From Aeromicrobium flavum (GTDB lineage: Bacteria; Actinomycetota; Actinomycetes; Propionibacteriales; Nocardioidaceae): a stretch of DNA of 64,000 nt. The position numbers were made by a program, and so were the translations under genes. How positions within the stretch are numbered: the stretch's first letter is position 1; every line of letters begins with the position of its first letter. The stretch is taken from NCBI RefSeq assembly GCF_007992115.1, contig NZ_BJZQ01000004.1:1-64000 (forward strand), given 5' to 3'. Shown piece after piece: positions 1 to 7,404 of the stretch. The notes beneath the pieces were generated by a model that saw only the letters and a list, made by a program, of their open reading frames with translations, ran no database searches and had not been told where the DNA came from.

Positions 1-12
1 GGCGGGCGAATC

Positions 13-100
13 TGCGCCACTCGCGGAGGTGGGGCGGGCCGAACTGCGCGCCTCGCGGAGGTGGGGCGGGCCGAACTGCGCCACTCGCGGAGGTGGGGGG
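13..100. repeat. 32-bp tandem repeat array at the window edge
   Basis: Two full copies (13-44, 45-76) and a partial third (77-100) of a 32-bp GC-rich unit run head to tail. The full copies differ at only two bases. Bases 1-12 look like the end of a further copy, so the array probably continues to the left of the window. It stops at the stop codon of the following minus-strand gene. Confidence 0.85.
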
Positions 101-724
101 TCAGCGGGCGGCGAGGGCGATGGCCAGCAGCAGGCAGCTCACGAACGAGATCGGCACGAGCCACAGGGCGGCGAAGGTGAGCGTGATCGTGGTGCCGATC
201 TTCGGCGGGAAGAACCAGCGGGCGCGCGGCAGGTCGCCGGCCCCCTGCAGGACGCCCGGACCGACGCCGAGGCCTCGCCCCAGCCCCTTCAACCGCGAGA
301 ACACCCGGACTCCGCCGTTCGTTCCGGCCAGCTGCCCGAGCGCCTGCCGCGCCTCGGCGACGTCGTCGCTCATGGCGACGGCCACGCCCAGCTCGGTGGC
401 GAACTGCTGCTCGTCGCCGACAGCCTCGAGGATCCGATGGCGCCGCCAGGCGAACGCACTCCAGACCGCAGCACCACCCGCGAAGGGCGCGCCCGAGACG
501 ACCTGCAGCCACACGTCGTCCGCAGCCAGCATGATGAGGCCGAGCCCCAGGACGAAGGGCGCGGAGGCGACCAGCAACGCCAGCGTCGGCCACCGCAGCA
601 CCCGGACGGCGAGCGTCAGCACCTTCGCTGCGCGCGCGGCGATCTCGGCGGTGCGGCCGTCCACGCGACCGGCGAGCCCGCCGACCGCTGCGTTGACGCG
701 ACGTCCCGTCCTCCCGATGCCCAT
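101..724 (-). CDS. Membrane protein of unknown function
   Basis: I do not recognise the family of this 207-residue protein. Hydrophobic stretches lie near residues 45-70 and 75-95, and a long one near 175-205 ends almost at the C-terminus, so two to three membrane segments are likely. The middle is soluble and Gly/Arg-rich. The ATG at 724 is favoured because a TAGGCT hexamer (731-736, complement) sits six bases upstream, as expected for a leaderless transcript, and there is no Shine-Dalgarno sequence. A 32-bp tandem repeat follows its stop codon. Confidence 0.65.
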   Translation of the reverse strand: MGIGRTGRRVNAAVGGLAGRVDGRTAEIAARAAKVLTLAVRVLRWPTLALLVASAPFVLGLGLIMLAADDVWLQVVSGAPFAGGAAVWSAFAWRRHRILEAVGDEQQFATELGVAVAMSDDVAEARQALGQLAGTNGGVRVFSRLKGLGRGLGVGPGVLQGAGDLPRARWFFPPKIGTTITLTFAALWLVPISFVSCLLLAIALAAR

Positions 725-828
725 ACCGTCAGCCTAGGCGGCCGACCCACGCCGCCATGCGACCCATCCGTGCTCTCGCATGGGGCGTGAGTGACACATG
801 GGACCAGCAGTGACGACACCGGGATCCC

Positions 829-873
829 CGTTCGCGAACGTGTCTTAACTCACAGTTAAAACCTTGTTACGCT
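829..873 (+). promoter_or_regulatory. Promoter with two palindromes upstream of the DUF6801 gene
   Basis: TTAACT (845-850), a 17-bp spacer and TACGCT (868-873) form a good SigA-type promoter. The -35 is one arm of a perfect palindrome, TTAACT-CAC-AGTTAA (845-859), and a second perfect 12-bp palindrome, CGTTCGCGAACG, lies at 829-840. Both look like operator sites for a dimeric regulator. The regulator is unknown. Confidence 0.55.
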
Positions 874-943
874 GCTGCCTCCACCGTTCCGCTCCTCGCG
901 AAATCCCACCCTTGCGAGGCTCGTTCACCCGAAAGGTTCACCC

Positions 944-1873
944 GTGACCCGAACACCCCGTGCGGCGCGCCGCCTGGCCGCGCCCTTGTCCGTCAGCCTG
1001 ATCGCCGGCATGGCCAGCGCGATGTCGCTGGCCGGCGCCGGTTCCGCGAACGCCGCCGACGTCACGCTCGCGAAGGACTTCGTCTACGACTGCAACGTGG
1101 TCGCCGGAGGCCTGAACCTCCGCCAGCACAACATCGGTGTCGCGATCTCGACCACCGTGCCGACCACCGTCTACCCGGGCCAGACGATCCCCTCGCGGGC
1201 CGTCAAGATCACGCTCACGATGCCCGAGAAGCTGCGCGAGTCCACGGTCGACCTGCTCGACGGCACGGCCGCGTCCGGCGCCTCCACGGACGCCGCCCTG
1301 GTCCTCACCACCGGCGGCAAGTCGTCGTCCGTCCGGATCCCGCGCCTCGCCGCGCCCAACACCGCGATCCCGCAGGTCGCCAACGCGCCGTGGAAGATCC
1401 CGGCCGCGGGCACCGTGCCGGCCATCACCGCCCCGAAGTACGCCACCGGCTCCGTCGCCCTCGGCGTGCCGGCCAACTTCACCATCGGAGCGACCATCCA
1501 GACCGGCGAGGGCCCGATCCCCTCGACGCTGACCTGCGTCGGCCCGGCCGATCGCGCCCTCGGCACGATCACGGTGGTCAAGGCGCCGAACGCCGCGCCG
1601 CGCATCGTCGGCAAGAAGACCATCAAGGTCGTCACCAAGAAGAACAAGGCGAAGTCCTTCGTCGTCAAGGCCAAGGACCCCAACGGCGATCGCCTGACCT
1701 ACAAGGCCGGCAAGGTCTCCAAGAAGGCCGGCAAGGTCATCGGCAAGGGCCCGAAGTTCAAGTTCAAGCCGCGCAAGAACTTCAAGGGCAAGGCCTCCTT
1801 CTACGTCACCGTGAAGGACGGCAAGGGCGGCAGCGCCCGCGTGAAGGTCGCGGTCACCGTCAAGAAGAAGTGA
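944..1873 (+). CDS. Secreted DUF6801-type protein with lysine-rich Ig/cadherin-like tail
   Basis: The 309-residue product starts with a Sec signal peptide (twin Arg near residue 10, hydrophobic core about 15-33, Ala-X-Ala near 36-38). Residues about 38-205 resemble the DUF6801 family of actinobacterial exported proteins: KDFVYDCNV opening, TTVP and PGQTIP motifs, an APWKIPAAGT segment, and a closing Cys that may pair with the first. Residues about 218-309 form one cadherin/Ig-like beta domain (KDPNGDRLTY, VTVKDGKGG) that is extremely lysine-rich and so strongly basic. A cell-surface or wall-polymer binding role is an inference. GTG 944 follows a GAAAGG ribosome site. Confidence 0.75.
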   Translation: MTRTPRAARRLAAPLSVSLIAGMASAMSLAGAGSANAADVTLAKDFVYDCNVVAGGLNLRQHNIGVAISTTVPTTVYPGQTIPSRAVKITLTMPEKLRESTVDLLDGTAASGASTDAALVLTTGGKSSSVRIPRLAAPNTAIPQVANAPWKIPAAGTVPAITAPKYATGSVALGVPANFTIGATIQTGEGPIPSTLTCVGPADRALGTITVVKAPNAAPRIVGKKTIKVVTKKNKAKSFVVKAKDPNGDRLTYKAGKVSKKAGKVIGKGPKFKFKPRKNFKGKASFYVTVKDGKGGSARVKVAVTVKKK

Positions 1874-1892
1874 CCCTGTCACGTCCCTGACC

Positions 1893-1928
1893 GAAGGGGG
1901 CGGGCGCCGCGAGGCGCTCGCCCCCTTC
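1893..1928. terminator. Bidirectional hairpin terminator
   Basis: A 16-bp stem with one mismatch (1893-1908 with 1913-1928) and a GCGA loop lies between the convergent DUF6801 and DNA glycosylase genes. It can serve both strands. Confidence 0.8.
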
Positions 1929-1930
1929 GC

Positions 1931-2788
1931 CTATTTCAGGAACTTCGAGGTGCTGCGGTCCTTGAGCAGGTGCCCCCCGGTCTGGCACGTGGGGCAGTAC
2001 TGCAGCGAGGAGTCGGCGAAGACCACCTCGGCGATGGTGCCGCCGCAGACGTCGCAGGCCTCGCCGGCCCGGCCGTGCACGCGCATCCGCTCGCGCTTGG
2101 CGTCCTTCAGCTGGGCGGCCGGCTTGCCGTCGGCCGCCGCGACGGCCTCGGCGAGCACCGTGGTGACCGCCGCCTCAAGCCGCGCGACCTCGTCGTCGTC
2201 GAGCTTCTCCGCGATCGCGAAGGGCGAGAGCCGGGCCGCGTGCAGGATCTCGTCGCTGTAGGCGTTGCCGATGCCCGCGATGACGGACTGGTCGCGCAGC
2301 AGCCGCTTGACCTGCATCCGGCGCTGCAGCAGGGGACGCAGCTCGAACCCCGGCGCCAGCGGGTCGGGACCGAGCCGCTCGATGCCCGCCACCTCGCGCG
2401 GGTCGCGCACGGCGTAGACCGCCAGCCCCTTGCGCGTGCCGGCCTCGGTGAGGTCGAAGCCCTCGTGCGGGCCCTCGCCGCGGTCGACCCGCAGGCGCAG
2501 GGCGATGGGTCCGCCCATCTTGACCCGCCCGTCGCCGAACCGGTCGCTCCAGCGCAGCCAGCCGGCCTTCGCGAGGTGGATCACCAGGTGCAGGCCGTCG
2601 ACGTCGATGTCGATGAACTTGCCGTGCCGGCGCACGCCCGAGACGGTCAGCCCCGCGAACGCCGAGACCGGCGGGTCGTACGTCTTGAGCACCGCGAACG
2701 ACGCGGGCTCGATCTCGGCCACGACGGCCCCGTCGAGCTTCTCGCCGAGCCAGCGCACCAGCGCCTCGACCTCGGGCATCTCAGGCAT
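1931..2788 (-). CDS. Formamidopyrimidine-DNA glycosylase / endonuclease VIII family
   Basis: Base-excision repair enzyme that removes oxidised bases and cuts at the abasic site. The N-terminus is M-PEMPEVE, so after Met removal it presents the catalytic Pro and the Glu of the Fpg/Nei family. A GKF motif supplies the beta-hairpin lysine, and residues about 245-268 form a C-x2-C...C-x2-C zinc finger. The 285-residue length fits the family. The Met in place of the usual Leu/Gly after PE, and the long C-terminal tail, prevent a firm choice between MutM and a Nei-like subgroup. TAGGCT (2795-2800, complement) six bases before the ATG suggests a leaderless mRNA. Confidence 0.9.
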   Translation of the reverse strand: MPEMPEVEALVRWLGEKLDGAVVAEIEPASFAVLKTYDPPVSAFAGLTVSGVRRHGKFIDIDVDGLHLVIHLAKAGWLRWSDRFGDGRVKMGGPIALRLRVDRGEGPHEGFDLTEAGTRKGLAVYAVRDPREVAGIERLGPDPLAPGFELRPLLQRRMQVKRLLRDQSVIAGIGNAYSDEILHAARLSPFAIAEKLDDDEVARLEAAVTTVLAEAVAAADGKPAAQLKDAKRERMRVHGRAGEACDVCGGTIAEVVFADSSLQYCPTCQTGGHLLKDRSTSKFLK

Positions 2789-2806
2789 GGCGCCAGCCTA
2801 GGAGCA

Positions 2807-4021
2807 TCAGCCGACGAACGTCAGCCACAGCAGCACGACGTTGAGCGCGACGATGGCCGACGCGGCCAGCGCCGCCAGGGCGGTGGTGAGTCGCCGGTTG
2901 ACGTACTCCCCCATCACCGTCGACGACGAGGTGAGCCACACCAGCGGCACGACCGCGAACGGGATCCCCATCGACAGGACCACCTGGGACACGACCAGCG
3001 CCCGGGTGGGATCGATGCCCGCCAGCAGGATCGCGAGCGCCGGGACCAGCGTGATCATCCGGCGCACCACGGGCGTCAGGTTCCACGGCGTGAGGCTGCG
3101 CATCACCTCGGCGCCGGCGGCGCTGCCGACCGAGGTGGACGAAATGCCCGAGCCCAGCAGCGCCACGGCGAACAGCAACGCGACACCGGCACCGATCTCG
3201 CTGCCGATCAGGTCGTGGGCGCCGGCGATCGTGTCGGTGCCCGGCATCCCCTGCAGGTTCGCGGCGGCCATCAGCAGCAGCCCCAGGTTCAGCACCCCGG
3301 CCAGGATCAGCGCGAGGACGACGTCGGTGCGCGTGGCCGCCAGCAGCTCGCGCACGGACGTGTGCTCGCCGCGCCGGCCGAGCCGGTCGGCCGTGAGGCT
3401 CGAGTGCAGGTAGACCGCGTGCGGCATCACCGTCGCCCCGACGATGCCCGAGGCCAGCAGCACGCTCTCGGCACCGTCGAACCGCGGCACCAACCCGCCC
3501 GCGACGCCGCCGGCCGACGGGGGCCCGACCACCAGCCCGGCCAGGAAGCCCACCGCGATCAGCAGCAGGAAGCCGACGATGACGCGCTCGAGCGTCCCCT
3601 GACCCCGGCGGTCGCCGATCATCAGCACGAGCATCGCGACGACGGCGGTCAGGACCGCGCCCAGCGGCAGCGGCAGGTCGAACAGCAGCTGGAACGCGAT
3701 CGCGCCGCCGATCACCTCGGCCAGGTCGGTCGCGATCGCGATGCCCTCGGCCTGCAACCAGTAGGCGAAGCGTGCTCTCGTCGGGATGCGCCCGCCCACC
3801 TGGGCCGCGAGCGACCGGCGCGTGACGAGGCCGAGCTTGGCCGAGAGGTACTGGATCAGCACGGCCATCAGGTTGGCCAGCACGATGACCCAGACGAGCG
3901 TGTACCCGAACTGCGCCCCGGCGGTCAGGTTGGTGGCGACGTTGCCGGGGTCGACGTACGCGACAGCCGCGATGAACGCCGGGCCCAGCAGGACGACGCG
4001 GCGGCGGAGCGCGTGCGTCAC
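2807..4021 (-). CDS. mntH: Nramp family divalent metal (Mn/Fe) transporter
   Basis: Proton-coupled Mn2+/Fe2+ importer of the inner membrane, about 404 residues and 11 transmembrane segments. The metal-site motif DPGN is in the first helix (VAYVDPGNVAT) and the MPH motif in helix 6 (TVMPHAVYLHS), both intact. The GTG at 4021 overlaps the stop of the upstream acetyltransferase-like gene by four bases (GTGA). The longer open frame upstream is the shadow of that gene. Conservation begins right after this start. Confidence 0.88.
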   Translation of the reverse strand: MTHALRRRVVLLGPAFIAAVAYVDPGNVATNLTAGAQFGYTLVWVIVLANLMAVLIQYLSAKLGLVTRRSLAAQVGGRIPTRARFAYWLQAEGIAIATDLAEVIGGAIAFQLLFDLPLPLGAVLTAVVAMLVLMIGDRRGQGTLERVIVGFLLLIAVGFLAGLVVGPPSAGGVAGGLVPRFDGAESVLLASGIVGATVMPHAVYLHSSLTADRLGRRGEHTSVRELLAATRTDVVLALILAGVLNLGLLLMAAANLQGMPGTDTIAGAHDLIGSEIGAGVALLFAVALLGSGISSTSVGSAAGAEVMRSLTPWNLTPVVRRMITLVPALAILLAGIDPTRALVVSQVVLSMGIPFAVVPLVWLTSSSTVMGEYVNRRLTTALAALAASAIVALNVVLLWLTFVG

Positions 4022-4299
4022 CCGGCCAGCAGGTCCTGGTACTCGGGGTGCTTCTCGATGTAGTGCTTGACGTAGCTGCAGGTCGCGCGGACCTTCTTGC
4101 CCTGCGAGCGGACGTCGTCGAGCGCGTGGGCCACGAGCTGGCTCGCCAGGCCCTGGCCCTCGAACCGCTCGTCGATCACGGTGTGGGGGAAGACGACGAC
4201 GTCGCCCTCGACCCGGGCCTCGGTGTGCCCGGCCGTCTCGCCGTCGACCGCGATCTCGTACTGCCCATCCGCCTCGTGGTGCGTGATTTCGACCGTCAT
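4018..4299 (-). CDS. Small GNAT-like N-acetyltransferase (Acetyltransf_CG type)
   Basis: A 93-residue protein of the short GCN5-related family related to YjdJ. It has the acetyl-CoA loop segment ERFEGQGLASQLV and the following CSYVKHYIEKHPEY that is typical of the family. The substrate is unknown. The ATG at 4299 is preferred over a GTG six codons upstream because homologous sequence starts there and a CAGGGT hexamer lies six bases before it. The stop overlaps the start of the metal transporter, so the two are co-translated. Confidence 0.8.
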   Translation of the reverse strand: MTVEITHHEADGQYEIAVDGETAGHTEARVEGDVVVFPHTVIDERFEGQGLASQLVAHALDDVRSQGKKVRATCSYVKHYIEKHPEYQDLLAG

Positions 4300-4369
4300 G
4301 GCTCGACCCTGCCACACTCGCGTGCCACCCGCCGCGCGTCTCAGGCGCGCTCGCCGCGCCCGGGACGAC

Positions 4370-4410
4370 CGAACGGGTGCCCCCTGCCGATGGCAGCGGG
4401 CACCCGTTCG
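4370..4410 (-). terminator. Hairpin terminator after the acyl-CoA ligase gene
   Basis: A near-perfect long stem (4370-4388 with 4392-4410, about 18 pairs) with a 3-base loop lies 17 bases past the ligase stop codon. No clear U-tract follows. Confidence 0.65.
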
Positions 4411-4426
4411 TCGTGGGGGGCGGGTG

Positions 4427-5989
4427 TCAGTCGATCTCGCGCTTGAGGATCTTGCCCGTGGCCGTCATCGGCAGCGCGTCGCGGAACTCGACGATGCGCG
4501 GGTACTTGTACTGCGCGAACTGGCCCTTGGCCCACTCACGCAGCTCGGCCTCGGTGGTGGCGTCGTCGGCGTTCTTGACGACCACGGCCTTGATCTCCTC
4601 ACCGTGGGACTCGTGCGGGACGCCGATGACCGCGACCAGCGAGACCGCGGGGTGCGTCATCAGCACCTCCTCGAGCTCACGCGGGTACACGTTGTAGCCG
4701 CCGCGGATGATCATGTCCTTGCTGCGGTCGACGATGTAGAAGTAGTCGTCGTCGTCCTTGCGGGCGAGGTCGCCCGTGCGGAACCACTCGTCCCGGATCG
4801 CCTCCGCGGTGGCGGCGGGGCGGTTGTAGTAGCCCTTCATGATGCCGTGGCCCTTGATGGCGATCTCGCCGATCGCCTCGGGGTCGTGCGGCACGTCGCT
4901 CCAGTCGTCGTTGATGAGCTTCATCTCGACGCCCTCGACGGCGCGACCGATCGAGCCGACCCGGACGGGCTCGCCGCGCACGCCGAACGAGGCCACCGGC
5001 GACGTCTCCGACAGGCCGTAGCCCTCCTGGATGACGATGCCGAACTTCTCCTCGAACTGGCGGTGGATGTCGGCCGGCAGGGCGGCGCCGCCGGATGCGG
5101 CGACGCGCATGTTCTTGGCGATCGACTCGACGTCGACGCCGCCGTCGGACGCCGCGAGCGCCTGCAGCAGGCCCCAGTACATCGTGGGGACGCCGGCGAA
5201 GAAGGTGATCTTCTCCTTCAGCAGCAGCGACATGGCCGCGTCGGGCTCGAAGCGCGGGAGGTAGACGATCGTGCCGCCGTAGAGGACGGCGCTGTTCTGG
5301 ATGACCGTCTGGCCGAAGATGTGGAACAGCGGCAGGACGGCCAGGTAGGTGTCGGGGTCCTCCTCGGACGCGCCGAACAGCGAGACGCCCAGGCCGGCGT
5401 TGGCGAGCAGGTTGCGGTGCATGAGCTCGGCGCCCTTGGGCTGGCCCGTGGTGCCCGACGTGTAGAGGATGACGGCGGTGTCGTCGTCGTCGCGCTCGAC
5501 CGTGGTGAACTGCGGCGACTGCTGGGCGACCAGCGGGCCGTAGTACTCCGGGGGCTCCATCGGCTCCGGCGCGGCCGAGTCGAGCTTGATCAGGAAGAAC
5601 TCCTTGCAGCCCTCGACCTCGTTGAAGCCGGCCCAGGCGCGGTCGCCGATCGGCAGGTCGGGCGTGCCCTCGAACGCGATGAACGCGACGGCGTCGGAGT
5701 CGTCCAGGTGGTAGGCGACCTCGCGCTCGGACAGCAGGACGTTCAGCGGGACGACCGCGGCGCCGGCCTTGAGGATGCCGAAGTAGGCGATCGTGAAGTA
5801 GGGCAGGTTCGGGATCGAGATCGCGACCTTGTCACCGGGCTTGATGCCGCGCGAGACGAGCAGGTTGGCCACCTGGTTGGCCGCGCCGTTGAGCTGGGCG
5901 TAGTTCAGGCGCGTGTCGCCGAAGACGATGGCGGTGCGCTCGGGGTACTTCGCGGTCGTGTCGTCGAGGATCGCGGCGAGGTTGGTCAC
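4427..5989 (-). CDS. Long-chain fatty acid--CoA ligase (AMP-forming)
   Basis: ATP-dependent acyl-adenylate/acyl-CoA synthetase of 520 residues, cytoplasmic or membrane-associated. The P-loop-like motif YTSGTTGQPKG is at about 176-186, followed by GYGLSET, RTGDLA and the C-terminal catalytic lysine motif (ATGKILKRE) at the very end. This is FadD-type organisation; the exact chain length cannot be told. The gene stands alone between hairpins. Upstream is a perfect palindrome that overlaps its likely promoter, so expression is probably repressor-controlled. A GGAAAG ribosome site precedes ATG 5989. Confidence 0.88.
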   Translation of the reverse strand: MTNLAAILDDTTAKYPERTAIVFGDTRLNYAQLNGAANQVANLLVSRGIKPGDKVAISIPNLPYFTIAYFGILKAGAAVVPLNVLLSEREVAYHLDDSDAVAFIAFEGTPDLPIGDRAWAGFNEVEGCKEFFLIKLDSAAPEPMEPPEYYGPLVAQQSPQFTTVERDDDDTAVILYTSGTTGQPKGAELMHRNLLANAGLGVSLFGASEEDPDTYLAVLPLFHIFGQTVIQNSAVLYGGTIVYLPRFEPDAAMSLLLKEKITFFAGVPTMYWGLLQALAASDGGVDVESIAKNMRVAASGGAALPADIHRQFEEKFGIVIQEGYGLSETSPVASFGVRGEPVRVGSIGRAVEGVEMKLINDDWSDVPHDPEAIGEIAIKGHGIMKGYYNRPAATAEAIRDEWFRTGDLARKDDDDYFYIVDRSKDMIIRGGYNVYPRELEEVLMTHPAVSLVAVIGVPHESHGEEIKAVVVKNADDATTEAELREWAKGQFAQYKYPRIVEFRDALPMTATGKILKREID

Positions 5990-6014
5990 GGTAGCTTCTT
6001 TCCGGGGGTGTGGC

Positions 6015-6041
6015 CTTCGTTACCCACGCACTGTAACGAAG
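6015..6041 (-). promoter_or_regulatory. Perfect palindromic operator at the acyl-CoA ligase promoter
   Basis: CTTCGTTAC (6015-6023) and GTAACGAAG (6033-6041) are exact 9-bp inverted repeats nine bases apart. On the minus strand TACAGT (complement 6030-6035) falls inside the palindrome and TTCCGG lies 16 bp upstream, so a bound dimer would cover the -10 element. Confidence 0.6.
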
Positions 6042-6067
6042 CGCACACGCCCCGGAATCGCCCGCCC

Positions 6068-6763
6068 TCAGCAGCCGTCGCGCATCAGGCTCGGCTTGTC
6101 GCCCTCGGTCACCTCGACCATCGTGATCCGCGCGCCGTCGGAGAGCCGCTCGGGATTCTCGTCGAAGAGGAAGCCGATCCACCGGCTCCCCTCCCTCACG
6201 AACAGCCCGGTCTGGGAGTAGCCCGCCTCCTCCGGGTCCGACAGGGCGGTGCCGTAGGCGCGCCGCAGGAATCCGTAGCTGTTGCCGACCGAGATGCCCT
6301 GCGCGGTCTCGGCGCCGTCCTTGCGCATGCCCAGCGAGGCGATCGTGCCGTCCGGGCGCACCTGGAGGTCGAAGCCGTCCGCCAGGTCGCCGGCCCAGAC
6401 GTACCGCGTGCCCTCACAGACCTTGCCGCTGTCGTCACGCTCGACCAGGCCGGTGGCCACGGCGTCGTCGACCGGCGTGCCGACCAAGATCGGCTCGATG
6501 GCCCCGGGCACGACGTCGCCGATAGCCAGTGCCTCGCCGTCCGGGCCGATGGGGTCGGCCGGCGACCAGGAGGGGCCCCGGCGGTCGCTGCGAGCGGCCT
6601 GGAGGTCGCTGCCCTTGGTCGGCGCCGTGGTGGGTGCGGACGTCGCGTCCTCTCGGACGGCGGCCGAGGCCGGGCGGGCGTCCCACTGGCGCGCGGTGAA
6701 GCCGGCGCCGATGCCGGCCACGACACTGGCGGCGACGAGTGCGGCTGCGATCTTGCGGTTCAT
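6068..6763 (-). CDS. Exported or membrane-anchored protein of unknown function
   Basis: The 231-residue product has a signal peptide or signal anchor (hydrophobic about 5-24, then ARPASA), a Thr/Ala-rich linker to about residue 55, and a globular domain with two Cys residues (in KVCEGT and at the C-terminal RDGC). I see no known enzyme motif. It follows the sigma factor gene on the same strand after 76 bp. It lacks the HxxxCxxC signature of zinc anti-sigma factors, so an anti-sigma role is not supported. Confidence 0.65.
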   Translation of the reverse strand: MNRKIAAALVAASVVAGIGAGFTARQWDARPASAAVREDATSAPTTAPTKGSDLQAARSDRRGPSWSPADPIGPDGEALAIGDVVPGAIEPILVGTPVDDAVATGLVERDDSGKVCEGTRYVWAGDLADGFDLQVRPDGTIASLGMRKDGAETAQGISVGNSYGFLRRAYGTALSDPEEAGYSQTGLFVREGSRWIGFLFDENPERLSDGARITMVEVTEGDKPSLMRDGC

Positions 6764-6839
6764 GGTGTCCTCACCGACCGCCGCCCTGGCGGTCTCACTC
6801 TCCTGATGCCGCCGGCACCCGGAAAGTTGTCCCGAGTTC

Positions 6840-7376
6840 TCATCCGGCCGACAGCCGGTCGCGCAGGAACCCCCGAGCCGTGTGGATCCGCGCCTTCACC
6901 GTGCCCAGCGGCACGGCGAGGATCGTCGCGATCTCGTCGTACGTCAACCCGCCGAGATCGCGCATGACCAGCGCGTCGACCGTCTCACGATGCCTGACCT
7001 CGAGTGCCTCGATCGCGTCCAGCAGGTCCAACCGCGTGCCCGCCATCACGCTCGTGCGCGCCGGATCGGCCGCCTCGGGCACCGCGTCCAGGCCGCGCTC
7101 GTCGAACCGCCGCTTCAGCGTCCGGTAGGTCATCCGCGCCTGGTTGGTCGCGATCATGCCGGCCCAGGCCTCGAAGGCGCCGCGGCCGGACCACGAGTCG
7201 AGCTTCGTGGCGATGGCCAGCAGGGCGTCCTGGGTGGCCTCCTCGGCGTCCTGCGGATGAGGCAGGATCCGCCGGCAGCGGCGCAGCACGAGCGGCCGCA
7301 CCTGCCCCAGCAGCGCCTCGAGGGCCGCGCGATCACCGGATCGCGCGCGGTCGACGAGGGGTGTCTCGACGTCCAC
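6840..7376 (-). CDS. ECF-type RNA polymerase sigma-70 family factor
   Basis: Sigma-70 family protein of about 178 residues with only region 2 (about 5-85, PQDAEEATQDALLAIA) and region 4 (about 115-175, MRDLGGLTYDEIATILAVP helix-turn-helix), the ECF layout. I place the start at GTG 7376, which has an AGGAGG ribosome site just upstream. The frame continues further but would run into the divergent kinase gene. Only 28 bp separate the two starts. No anti-sigma gene is adjacent, and the divergent protein kinase is the obvious partner candidate. Confidence 0.85.
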   Translation of the reverse strand: MDVETPLVDRARSGDRAALEALLGQVRPLVLRRCRRILPHPQDAEEATQDALLAIATKLDSWSGRGAFEAWAGMIATNQARMTYRTLKRRFDERGLDAVPEAADPARTSVMAGTRLDLLDAIEALEVRHRETVDALVMRDLGGLTYDEIATILAVPLGTVKARIHTARGFLRDRLSAG

Positions 7377-7404
7377 CGTCCCTCCTGACCCGATACTGGT
7401 TCCG

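Noticed and set aside
6068-6763. Anti-sigma factor for the adjacent sigma factor
   Set aside because: It lacks the zinc-binding anti-sigma motif, and the soluble part would be outside the cell.
1970-6967. Very long open frames on the plus strand (about 700 and 950 codons) opposite the glycosylase, transporter and ligase genes
   Set aside because: They mirror real minus-strand genes, are rich in Arg, Gly and Ala, and match no family. GC-rich codon bias makes such shadow frames common.
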